Below are positions 1 through 6,032 of a stretch of 10,874 nt of DNA, one piece after another. Position 1 is the stretch's first letter. Every line of letters begins with the position of its first letter. A model generated the notes under the pieces. That model ran no database searches, was not told the origin of the DNA, and saw only the letters and a list, made by a program, of their open reading frames with translations. The stretch comes from Alistipes sp. (GTDB lineage: Bacteria; Bacteroidota; Bacteroidia; Bacteroidales; Rikenellaceae): positions 1 to 10,874 of the forward strand of contig JAFYQY010000135.1 in NCBI GenBank assembly GCA_017559685.1, written 5' to 3'. The translations under genes and the position numbers were made by a program.

Positions 1-45
1 AGATAGGATTAGATAGGATTAGATAGGATTAGATAGGATTAGATA
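1..45 (-). repeat. Tandem 10-bp repeat, inverted decamer array
   Basis: The unit AGATAGGATT occurs four times without error (1-40), followed by half a unit (41-45); the array probably continues beyond the left edge. Read on the minus strand, the unit is AATCCTATCT, that is TCCTATCTAA in another register. This closely resembles the TCCTATCAAG/A decamer that dominates 61-180 and 794-870. The left array is therefore best seen as the same element family in the opposite orientation. The 10-bp period is close to one DNA helical turn. Function is unknown. Confidence 0.9.
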
Positions 46-60
46 CACTTCCCTATAATC

Positions 61-180
61 TCCTATCAAGCACCGTAGGTGCGCATCCCATCAAGTCCTA
101 TCAAGCCGACTTAGGTCGGCGCATCCCATCAAGTCCTATCAAGCCGACTTAGGTCGGCGCATCCCATCAAATCCTATAAA
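61..180 (+). repeat. Decamer-hairpin repeat array upstream of the four-helix-bundle gene
   Basis: The array is built from the decamer TCCTATCAAG and its variant TCCCATCAAG. Decamers lie at 61-70, 86-95, 96-105, 124-133, 134-143 and 162-171, with a degenerate one at 172-180. Three short hairpins sit between pairs of decamers. The first is GCACC-GTA-GGTGC at 70-82. The other two are GCCGAC-TTAG-GTCGGC, at 105-120 and 143-158. Each is followed by GCAT leading into the next decamer. This gives units of 35 bp (61-95), 38 bp (96-133) and 38 bp (134-171). Units 2 and 3 differ only at the last base. The two stem types differ in sequence but both pair fully, which suggests that the fold is what matters. 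Function is unknown. Confidence 0.92.
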
Positions 181-202
181 AATCAAAAAAAATCCTTCAA
201 AA

Positions 203-234
203 TTTGCCGAATATCCTCAATTGCGCTATATTTG
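203..234 (+). promoter_or_regulatory. Bacteroidetes-type promoter for the four-helix-bundle gene
   Basis: A TTTG at 203-206 (-33 element) is followed after 20 bp by TATATTTG at 227-234, a full match to the Bacteroidetes -7 consensus TAnnTTTG. Both elements and the spacing fit the primary sigma-factor promoter of this phylum. Transcription should start about 4-7 nt after the -7 box, at roughly 238-241, which coincides with the ATG at 240. The promoter starts about 20 bp after the end of the repeat array, so the upstream array should not be part of this transcript. Confidence 0.8.
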
Positions 235-239
235 TAGTA

Positions 240-782
240 ATGGGAGCATTAAACGCAAATACCGGTAGTTATCGTAAGTTGAAGGCCTATCGTAAGGCCG
301 AGGTTATCTACGACCTTACCTACTATTTCTGTAATAAGTATCTGAAATGTGGCGATCGCACTATTGATCAAATGGTGCAAGCGGCTCGTTCGGGCAAGCA
401 GAATATAGTAGAGGGAAACGAGGTCGCCGAGACATCGGCCGAGACTATGCTGAAACTCTTAGGCGTAGCACGAGGTAGTTTGCAAGAGTTATTGGTCGAT
501 TATGAGGACTATCTGCGTGTTCGCAATTTGCGACTATGGGCGGATGATTCCAAAGAGGTGTCAGCCATGCGCAATCTCGGTAAAGAGCATGAGGATAGTG
601 CCTATTTTCTCGAGCTGGCGCAAACTCGTAGTGATGAGGTTGTTGCAAATATGGTTATAGTGCTAATCTATCAGGCCGACACATTGCTCAATGGTTATAT
701 CAAAAGGAAGTATGCCGACTTTCTGAAAGAGGGAGGCTTTCGTGAAAAATTGACACGAGAAAGGAAGCAAAATAGGGGATAG
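240..782 (+). CDS. Four helix bundle protein (S23/IVP family) with C-terminal suffix domain
   Basis: The 180-aa product resembles the four-helix-bundle family first seen as ORFs in 23S rRNA intervening sequences, which also includes the Avd accessory protein of diversity-generating retroelements. Residues about 12-130 carry the bundle, with the family-like stretch QAARSGKQNIVEGN at 47-60 and amphipathic helices after it (for example 67-92). Residues about 135-180 match the 'suffix' seen in Bacteroidetes members, with LIYQADTLLNGYI and FLKEGGFREKLTRER, ending in a basic tail. The start is taken as ATG 240. An in-frame TTG at 204 would lie inside the -33 promoter element and so would not be transcribed. 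The gene stands alone, flanked on both sides by decamer-hairpin arrays. Family members are small, basic and often oligomeric, and nucleic-acid binding is plausible. The actual role is unknown. Family call is fairly firm; function is not. Confidence 0.87.
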   Translation: MGALNANTGSYRKLKAYRKAEVIYDLTYYFCNKYLKCGDRTIDQMVQAARSGKQNIVEGNEVAETSAETMLKLLGVARGSLQELLVDYEDYLRVRNLRLWADDSKEVSAMRNLGKEHEDSAYFLELAQTRSDEVVANMVIVLIYQADTLLNGYIKRKYADFLKEGGFREKLTRERKQNRG

Positions 783-793
783 TAGAGACTCTT

Positions 794-870
794 TCCTATC
801 AAATCCTATCAAGCACCATAGGTGCGCATCCTATCAAGTCCCATCAAATCCCATTTATCCCATAAAATCC
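794..870 (+). repeat. Decamer-hairpin repeat array downstream of the four-helix-bundle gene
   Basis: This is the same element as upstream and in the same orientation, starting 12 bp after the stop codon. Decamers are TCCTATCAAA (794-803), TCCTATCAAG (804-813 and 829-838) and TCCCATCAAA (839-848). Decayed copies TCCCATTTA (849-857) and TCCCATAAAA (858-867) follow. One hairpin, GCACC-ATA-GGTGC (813-825), sits between decamers and uses the 5-bp stem type of the first upstream unit with one loop base changed. No U-tract follows the hairpin, so it is not a normal intrinsic terminator. It could lie in the 3' UTR of the four-helix-bundle mRNA. Confidence 0.9.
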
Positions 871-896
871 GAAAGATATAACTTTTCCGTTCTCAG

Positions 897-928
897 TTTT
901 CCGTTTTCCGTTTTTTTTCTTATCTTTG
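897..928 (+). promoter_or_regulatory. Probable promoter of the nusB-yajC operon
   Basis: TATCTTTG at 921-928 is a full match to the -7 consensus TAnnTTTG. Twenty bases upstream, TTTT at 897-900 can serve as a weaker -33 element (consensus TTTG). The predicted transcript starts near 933 and leaves a leader of about 30 nt, rich in A and T, before the nusB ATG at 966. The octamer TTTTCCGT occurs three times in this area (883-890, 897-904, 904-911), overlapping the -33 position. Confidence 0.7.
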
Positions 929-965
929 TGCGATTATAAATAAATTTTTTAAGCTCCTTGAAGTT

Positions 966-1904
966 ATGTTGAGCAGAAGAGTACTCCGTACAAAGGTCGT
1001 AAAGGCAGTATATGCGCACACACAGTGCGAGGATATGACACCCGTAGCAAGCGAGAAAAATCTCGTGCTTTCGATTGACCGTGCCTACGATCTATATTTC
1101 CATTTGCTCGCTCTCGTTCCCGAGATTGCCGAGTATGCTGCCGAGCGTATCCGTATCGGCGAAAATAAGAAGTTACCTACATACGATGACTTGCACCCAA
1201 ACCGCAAGTTTATCGAGAATAAGGTTGTCGCACGCCTTGCCGAGGATGAAGGCTTGCAGGCCGAGTTGAAGAGCCGTAAGCTCTCGTGGGCTAACCACCG
1301 TGACCTTATCGTTGCGCTCTACAACGCCCTTATCCGCCAGACCTTCTACCAGAAGTATATGCAGTCGGAGGAGCGCTCGTTCCGTCAGGATGCACAGCTC
1401 GTGTCGGACATCTATATGACAATGCTCGAGGAGTTCGAGCCACTCGAGTCGGCATTGGAGGAGCAGTCGGTGCTGTGGAACGACGACTTGGGTTTCCTCT
1501 TGACTATGGTATCACGCACTATTTTGTCTATGCGTGAGAGCCACGAGGCTATCAAGATGTTGCCTCAGTTCAAGAGCGAGGAGGACCTCGACTACGCAAA
1601 GTCGTTGTTGCGTAACTCGATTGCAAGCTACGACCGTATATCGTTGTTGCTCGACAATGCGATGAACAACTGGGATATCGAGCGTGTGGCGTTGATGGAC
1701 AAGATTATCCTCGTTACCGCTATCGCCGAGGCCGAGAACTTCCCTTCGATTCCTGTGCGAGTAACTATGAACGAGTATATCGACATCGCCAAGTGCTATT
1801 CGACCGAGTCAAGTGGTGGCTTCATTAACGGTCTTCTCGACAAGATTATCGCACGCCTTACCGACGAGGGTAAGATTGTGAAATCGGGTAAAGGATTACT
1901 TTAA
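966..1904 (+). CDS. nusB: Transcription antitermination factor NusB
   Basis: NusB binds boxA RNA together with ribosomal protein S10 and takes part in antitermination of rRNA operons in the cytoplasm. The protein is 312 aa, about twice the length of E. coli NusB but usual for Bacteroidetes, whose members carry a long helical N-terminal region. The recognisable all-helical NusB domain is C-terminal, about residues 205-300. It includes NWDIERVALMDKIIL (235-249), IPVRVTMNEYIDIAKCYS (262-279) and the conserved SSGGFINGLLDKI (282-294). The N-terminus begins MLSRRVLRTKVVKAVYA, also typical of the family. ATG 966 is preceded by an A/T-rich leader without a Shine-Dalgarno sequence. yajC follows after 51 bp with no terminator between, so the two are probably co-transcribed. 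Confidence 0.93.
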   Translation: MLSRRVLRTKVVKAVYAHTQCEDMTPVASEKNLVLSIDRAYDLYFHLLALVPEIAEYAAERIRIGENKKLPTYDDLHPNRKFIENKVVARLAEDEGLQAELKSRKLSWANHRDLIVALYNALIRQTFYQKYMQSEERSFRQDAQLVSDIYMTMLEEFEPLESALEEQSVLWNDDLGFLLTMVSRTILSMRESHEAIKMLPQFKSEEDLDYAKSLLRNSIASYDRISLLLDNAMNNWDIERVALMDKIILVTAIAEAENFPSIPVRVTMNEYIDIAKCYSTESSGGFINGLLDKIIARLTDEGKIVKSGKGLL

Positions 1905-1955
1905 GATGATTATTTTAGACAAAACAAATATTAACAACTAAAACATTTCAAAATT

Positions 1956-2318
1956 ATGATTACACTTTTGCAGGCAGCGACTGATGCTGCAAACCAGGCA
2001 GTAGAGGCAGTAGAGGGCGTAGTAGTAGAGAATGCTCCTAAGGCTCCAGGTGCAGATTGGTCGTTCTGGATTATGATTGTAGCGATGATCGCTATTATGT
2101 ACTTCTTTATGTGGCGTCCCGAGAAGAAGCGTCGCAAGGAGATGCAGCAGTTCCGTGACGGCTTGAAGGCTGGCGATAAGGTTATCACCGCAGGTGGTAT
2201 CTACGCAGTAGTAAAGAAGGTTGAGGAGGCATCGCTCTTGATCGAGGTTGATAGCAACGTAACACTCCGTATCGACAAGAATATGGTTGTTGCAGCTCCA
2301 ACCGCACCAGAGAAGTAA
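1956..2318 (+). CDS. yajC: Preprotein translocase subunit YajC
   Basis: YajC is a small inner-membrane protein that associates with SecDF and the SecYEG translocon. The product has 120 aa. An N-terminal stretch of about 35 residues rich in Ala and Val is followed by one transmembrane helix (about 36-52). Next is the basic stop-transfer motif RPEKKRRKEMQ (54-64). The cytosolic core contains LKAGDKVITAGGIYAVV (70-86), the family hallmark, and ends with the short tail APTAPEK. Family YajC often starts closer to the helix, so the N-terminal extension is somewhat long, but ATG 1956 is the only suitable Met. It follows nusB in the same direction. In Bacteroides relatives a YbbR-like gene and coaE often come next; here a palindrome-rich gap and a glycosidase gene follow instead. 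Confidence 0.94.
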   Translation: MITLLQAATDAANQAVEAVEGVVVENAPKAPGADWSFWIMIVAMIAIMYFFMWRPEKKRRKEMQQFRDGLKAGDKVITAGGIYAVVKKVEEASLLIEVDSNVTLRIDKNMVVAAPTAPEK

Positions 2319-2339
2319 AAAAATAGTTCTGATAGGCTC

Positions 2340-2420
2340 TTTTTGTACGAGCTGTCGGACAACAAATTCCTCACATAGGCTTACTATGCTGCGGATTTGT
2401 TGCCTAGCCTCGCACAAAAA
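2340..2420. repeat. 81-bp imperfect inverted repeat (palindromic element)
   Basis: The arms pair in three blocks around a centre near 2381. The outermost is TTTTTGTACGAG (2340-2351) with CTCGCACAAAAA (2409-2420), with one mismatch. Next is CAACAAAT (2360-2367) with ATTTGTTG (2395-2402), which is perfect. The innermost is CATAG (2374-2378) with CTATG (2384-2388) around a GCTTA loop. The bases between blocks mostly do not pair. The outer stem starts with T and ends with A on either strand, so no U-tract follows it and it is not an intrinsic terminator. It resembles a REP- or MITE-type intergenic palindrome. No transposase is nearby. Confidence 0.85.
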
Positions 2421-2475
2421 TAGCTCAATCATTTACGATTTTGAAGTAGGGGGGGGCTATTCTTGGCCGTTAAAA

Positions 2476-2509
2476 ACTCTAACGACTCTAACGACTCTAA
2501 CGCCTCTAA
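2476..2509 (+). repeat. Short 9-bp tandem repeat upstream of the GH3 gene
   Basis: ACTCTAACG is repeated three times without error (2476-2484, 2485-2493, 2494-2502), followed by a partial copy, CCTCTAA (2503-2509). It lies 38 bp before the GH3 start codon and 19 bp after a run of eight G (2449-2456), so it is probably in the 5' leader. A short in-frame reading through it would encode Asn-Asp-Ser repeats, but nothing supports translation. Copy number could vary by slippage. Confidence 0.85.
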
Positions 2510-2547
2510 TAAAAAAGCAAAATACACACTAACCAATAAAAATTATT

Positions 2548-4662
2548 ATGAAAAAACTTATTCTTTCGTTTGTTGCAGTAGCGTTGGCAACAACAGCATT
2601 CGCTCAGAAGAAGGGCGAGATGATGTCGTGGGACGAGGCTACAGCTAAGGCTACCGAGGTGTTGAAGACTCTCTCGCTCGACGAGAAGATCGAGATGACT
2701 CACGGCCACAACAAGTTCTTCCTTCCGGGTGCTCCTGCAAAGGGTTTGCCACACGTATTTATGACAGACGCTTCGGCAGGTGTACGTATCAACTTCTCGA
2801 TTCCTGATCAGAACGAGGTGCGTCACCCACAGAAGACTACTCAGTTCCCTGCAACTATCGCTCTCGCATCGACCTTCAACCCTGAGTTGGCATACAAGTA
2901 TGGCGAGGCTGTAGGTTTCGAGACTCGTATGGCAGGTGCTGGTGTATTGCTCGGCCCTGGTATGAACATCTATCGTTCATCGCAGTGCGGTCGTAACTTC
3001 GAGTATATGGGCGAGGATCCATATTTGGCTGCTCGTATGGTTGAGAACTACGTTGTAGGTATGCAGAGCACAGGTACAATGGCTTGCTTGAAGCACTTCG
3101 TATGTAACAACACCGAGCTCTATCGTAAGCTCTCGAACTCGATTGTTGACGAGCGTGCAATGATGGAGATCTATACTCCTGCATTCAAGGCTGGTATCGA
3201 CGCAGGTGCTGGCTCAGTGATGACTTCGTACAACCTCGTAAATGGCGAGTGGGCAGGTCAGAGCAAGTATGTTATCACCGACCTTCTCCGTGGTACACTC
3301 GGTTTCAAGGGTTTGGTAATGACTGACTGGCGTTCGGTTTACGACTGGAAGAAGATTGTTCTTTCGGGTCAGAACGTTGAGATGCCTGGACAGGCAGATG
3401 AGCACTATCACATCAACTCTGTACGTGGCTTGTTGGCTGCAGGCGAGTTGACCGAGAAGAATATCGACGATATGATTCGTCCAATGGTTGCTACTTTGAT
3501 TCGCTTCGGTATGTACGAGCGCTTCAAGAATGGTCAGCCAAACGAGGACGCTCTCGAGTCTAAGTTCCCTGAGCACGAGAAGGTGTCGTATCAGACTGCT
3601 GCCGAGGGCTCTATTATGTTGAAGAACGACGGTATCCTCCCATTGAAGGAGGGTCAGCAGGTACTCCTCGTAGGTCGTTGGGCTACAGTTGCTCCACAGG
3701 GTGGTGGCTCGTCACGAGTTAGAGGTTTCAACTGCGTAACTTCGGAGCAGGCACTCCGTGCTGCACTCCGTGCAAAGGTTAAGGCTGTAGAGAAGCCAAA
3801 CTTCATCCAGTTGCAGCAGGCTGACGTTGTAGTTGTTGCTACAGGTACTTTCGACACTGAGAGCCAGGAGCGTCCATTCCAGATGATGGAGGAGGATGAG
3901 GCTTTGGTACGTATGGCTTGCGCAGCTAACAAGAAGGTTATCGTTCTCGTTCTCTCGGGTTCGGGTATCGATATGAGCGCTTGGCACGACAAGGTATCGG
4001 CTATCATCTACGGCTGGTATCCAGGTCAGGCAGGTATGCAGGCTATCGCCGACATTATGGTTGGTAAGATTAACCCATCGGGTAAGCTCCCTGCTACTAT
4101 CGAGAAGTCGTTCAAGGATTCGCCAGCATACGGTATGGTGCCAAAGGGCTTGCCAGTAAGCTACAAGAGCCGCAACACTAACGAGTTGTGGATTGCTCCA
4201 CGTCACTACGACGTAGAGTACAAGGAGTCTGTACTCGTAGGTTACCGTTGGTACGAGACCAAGGGCATCGAGCCTTTGTTCCCATTCGGTTTCGGTTTGT
4301 CGTACACAACTTTCGAGTTGAGCAAGGCTAAGGCTGCAAAGACAATCTCGGCAGAGAAGCCGTTGAAGGTTACCGTTAAGTTGTCGAACACCGGTAAGAT
4401 GGACGGTGCAGAGGTTGTACAGCTCTACGTTTCGGAGAACAACCCTACCGTACTCCGTCCAAAGAAGGAGTTGAAGGCGTTCAAGAAGGTACACCTCGAG
4501 GCAGGTAAGAGCACAACTGTTACCTTCGAGTTGAATCACAAGGACTTGGCGTTCTGGAACGACAAGACTCACGCTTGGGAGGTTAACAAGGGTGCATACA
4601 CATTGCACATCGGAAACTCTTCGGCACACATCTCGCAGACTCTCACAGTTGAGGCTCAGTAA
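2548..4662 (+). CDS. Exported family 3 glycoside hydrolase (beta-glucosidase-like)
   Basis: The 704-aa product starts with a signal peptide, MKKLILSFVAVALATTAFA, probably cut before Gln20, so it is exported to the periplasm or beyond. The GH3 barrel domain spans about residues 30-330 and shows GRNFEYMGEDPYL (148-160), the substrate-binding KHF motif (182-184) and GLVMTDW (255-261), in which Asp260 is the expected catalytic nucleophile. The second (alpha/beta sandwich) domain, about 345-585, contains GGGSSRV (385-391) and TESQERP (437-443). Glu438 or Glu441 is the likely acid/base by analogy with the ESEGxDRP motif of relatives. A fibronectin III-like domain closes the protein (about 605-695, with LSNTGKMDGAEVVQLYV). 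No PA14 insertion is present. The family hydrolyses terminal beta-linked glucose or xylose from oligosaccharides; the exact substrate cannot be read. No SusCD or regulator is adjacent. Confidence 0.93.
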   Translation: MKKLILSFVAVALATTAFAQKKGEMMSWDEATAKATEVLKTLSLDEKIEMTHGHNKFFLPGAPAKGLPHVFMTDASAGVRINFSIPDQNEVRHPQKTTQFPATIALASTFNPELAYKYGEAVGFETRMAGAGVLLGPGMNIYRSSQCGRNFEYMGEDPYLAARMVENYVVGMQSTGTMACLKHFVCNNTELYRKLSNSIVDERAMMEIYTPAFKAGIDAGAGSVMTSYNLVNGEWAGQSKYVITDLLRGTLGFKGLVMTDWRSVYDWKKIVLSGQNVEMPGQADEHYHINSVRGLLAAGELTEKNIDDMIRPMVATLIRFGMYERFKNGQPNEDALESKFPEHEKVSYQTAAEGSIMLKNDGILPLKEGQQVLLVGRWATVAPQGGGSSRVRGFNCVTSEQALRAALRAKVKAVEKPNFIQLQQADVVVVATGTFDTESQERPFQMMEEDEALVRMACAANKKVIVLVLSGSGIDMSAWHDKVSAIIYGWYPGQAGMQAIADIMVGKINPSGKLPATIEKSFKDSPAYGMVPKGLPVSYKSRNTNELWIAPRHYDVEYKESVLVGYRWYETKGIEPLFPFGFGLSYTTFELSKAKAAKTISAEKPLKVTVKLSNTGKMDGAEVVQLYVSENNPTVLRPKKELKAFKKVHLEAGKSTTVTFELNHKDLAFWNDKTHAWEVNKGAYTLHIGNSSAHISQTLTVEAQ

Positions 4663-4682
4663 TAGAAGCCCAATGTAAAATT

Positions 4683-4722
4683 AAGAGGAGAGCTGAGAAT
4701 TTTTCCAACTCTCCTCTTTTTT
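4683..4722 (+). terminator. Intrinsic terminator after the GH3 gene
   Basis: AAGAGGAGAG (4683-4692) pairs perfectly with CTCTCCTCTT (4709-4718) across a 16-nt loop, and the 3' arm runs into T at 4717-4722. It begins 20 bp after the GH3 stop codon. It separates the GH3 transcript from the antiporter gene. Confidence 0.88.
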
Positions 4723-4781
4723 ACACAATATCTCACAAACCCTCATAGTTAAAGCTTTGTATAACCTAAAACTTTAAGACT

Positions 4782-5963
4782 ATGAAAAAAGTTATATCCT
4801 TCTCGTTGATGCTGATGCTCGGACTTGCGCTGTCGCAATTTCTTCCGAAGCTTATGGGCGACTCGTATGGCGAGTTGAAACATATGGTCGAGGTTGCGCT
4901 CGGTGTTTGCTTGGCATTTATTATGATAAATGTAGGCCGTGAGTTCGAGATTGACAAATCAAACGTCAAGGTATATGTCAAGGACTACCTCGTGGCGATG
5001 TTGGCTGCGGCGTTGCCGTGGATATTTATCGCTGTCTACTATATCTTTGCACTTATGCCACAGGAGTTCTGGGGCGAGGGCGAGACCTGGAAGGAGTCGC
5101 TCTTGTTGAGCCGTTTTGCAGCACCTACTTCGGCAGGAATTCTATTCTCGATGTTGGCGGCAATGAAGTTGCAGAAGAGCTGGATATACCAGAAGGCGCA
5201 GACATTGGCTATCTTCGACGACCTCGACACCATTATCTTGATGGTGCCGTTGCAGATAGCGATGATTGGCGAGGCGAATTGGCAGATGATGGCTATGCTT
5301 ACGGCTATCTTCGGAATGTTCTTCATCGGCTGGAAGTATATGTCTCGCTTCGAGATGCCACAGGAATGGTATGCGATATTCACATACGCCGTGTTTGTAT
5401 ATGGTGCGACATACCTTATCTATACCGTTACACACCACTTCTTTGGCGATAGGGGAGCAATCCATATCGAGGTGCTCCTGCCTGCCTTTATCTTTGGTAT
5501 GGTCATCAAAAATCAACACGTCGAGGGTAAGAGCGAGGAGCGAGTATCGTTGCTTATCTCGGTTGTCTTTATGCTCCTTGTGGGTATGAGTATGCCACTT
5601 ATCGACTTTGATACAACAGCCACAGCGGGCGAGTCGGAGAGCCTTCTTGCGACTATCCCGATGATGTCGGGCTGGCAGATTGCGCTCCACGTATTGGTGG
5701 TGACCGTTTTGTCGAACTTGGGTAAGTTGGCACCGATGTTGTTCTATCGTGACCGCTCACTCACCGAGCGTTTGGCCTTGTCGGTCGGAATGTTCGCACG
5801 AGGAGAGGTTGGTGCAGGCGTTATCTTTATCGCCCTTGGCTACAATATCGGAGGCCCTGTACTCTTGATTTCGGTCTTGACCTTGGTTGCAAACCTTATC
5901 CTTACCATAGGCTTCGTCTATTGGGTTAAGCACTTGGCGATTAAGGCTGAGAGTAAGAGATAA
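4782..5963 (+). CDS. Cation:proton antiporter (CPA2-like, Na+/H+ exchanger fold)
   Basis: The 393-aa protein is almost entirely membrane-embedded, with about a dozen hydrophobic segments (for example 33-51, 69-91, 171-186, 198-216, 256-272, 299-314 and 357-385). IFDDLDTIILM (144-154) holds an acidic pair, Asp146-Asp147, at the place where CPA2 antiporters keep their ion-binding Asp pair. SRFAAPTSAGILFSML (110-125) resembles the unwound-helix region before it, and FARGEVGAGVIF (338-349) resembles the late conserved helix with its Arg/Gly motif. It probably exchanges Na+ or K+ for protons across the inner membrane. No RCK/TrkA-type regulatory domain follows, since the protein ends shortly after the last helix. 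The gene is monocistronic, lying between two terminators. Ion specificity cannot be read from the sequence. Confidence 0.85.
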   Translation: MKKVISFSLMLMLGLALSQFLPKLMGDSYGELKHMVEVALGVCLAFIMINVGREFEIDKSNVKVYVKDYLVAMLAAALPWIFIAVYYIFALMPQEFWGEGETWKESLLLSRFAAPTSAGILFSMLAAMKLQKSWIYQKAQTLAIFDDLDTIILMVPLQIAMIGEANWQMMAMLTAIFGMFFIGWKYMSRFEMPQEWYAIFTYAVFVYGATYLIYTVTHHFFGDRGAIHIEVLLPAFIFGMVIKNQHVEGKSEERVSLLISVVFMLLVGMSMPLIDFDTTATAGESESLLATIPMMSGWQIALHVLVVTVLSNLGKLAPMLFYRDRSLTERLALSVGMFARGEVGAGVIFIALGYNIGGPVLLISVLTLVANLILTIGFVYWVKHLAIKAESKR

Positions 5964-5970
5964 AAGTGCG

Positions 5971-6016
5971 TATAAAAATAGAGCGAGGTCGGCTCCACTG
6001 CCGACCTCGCTTTGTT
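5971..6016. terminator. Bidirectional terminator between convergent genes
   Basis: AGCGAGGTCGGC (5982-5993) pairs perfectly with GCCGACCTCGCT (6000-6011) over a 6-nt loop. On the plus strand TTTGTT follows, and on the minus strand CTATTTTTATA follows. It therefore suits both the antiporter transcript and the metallo-hydrolase transcript, whose stop codon is only 21 bp away. Confidence 0.92.
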
Positions 6017-6032
6017 AATAGCCGAAGAGCTA

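Noticed and set aside
61..171. CRISPR array
   Set aside because: Repeat units are directly adjacent, with no unique spacers, and the two long units are near-identical over their full length. No Cas gene is present.
204..239. TTG 204 as the start of the four-helix-bundle protein
   Set aside because: TTG 204 overlaps the -33 element and the -7 box lies inside the extra 12 codons, so this stretch would not be transcribed. ATG 240 begins the family-like sequence.
240..782. 23S rRNA intervening-sequence ORF or diversity-generating retroelement Avd
   Set aside because: The protein family fits both, but no rRNA sequence, reverse transcriptase or template/variable repeat is present in the window.
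2340..2420. Intrinsic terminator of the nusB-yajC operon
   Set aside because: The 3' arm ends in ACAAAAA on the plus strand and ACAAAAAG on the minus strand, so no U-tract follows the stem in either direction.
3712..4629. Long minus-strand open frame within the GH3 gene
   Set aside because: It is an antisense shadow of the GH3 coding sequence, with a Leu/Val/Arg-rich translation and no motif.
4752..4759. AAGCTTTG as the -7 box of the antiporter promoter
   Set aside because: It lacks the T of TAnnTTTG and has no TTTG about 20 bp upstream. A promoter must lie in 4723-4781, but this one is too weak to annotate.
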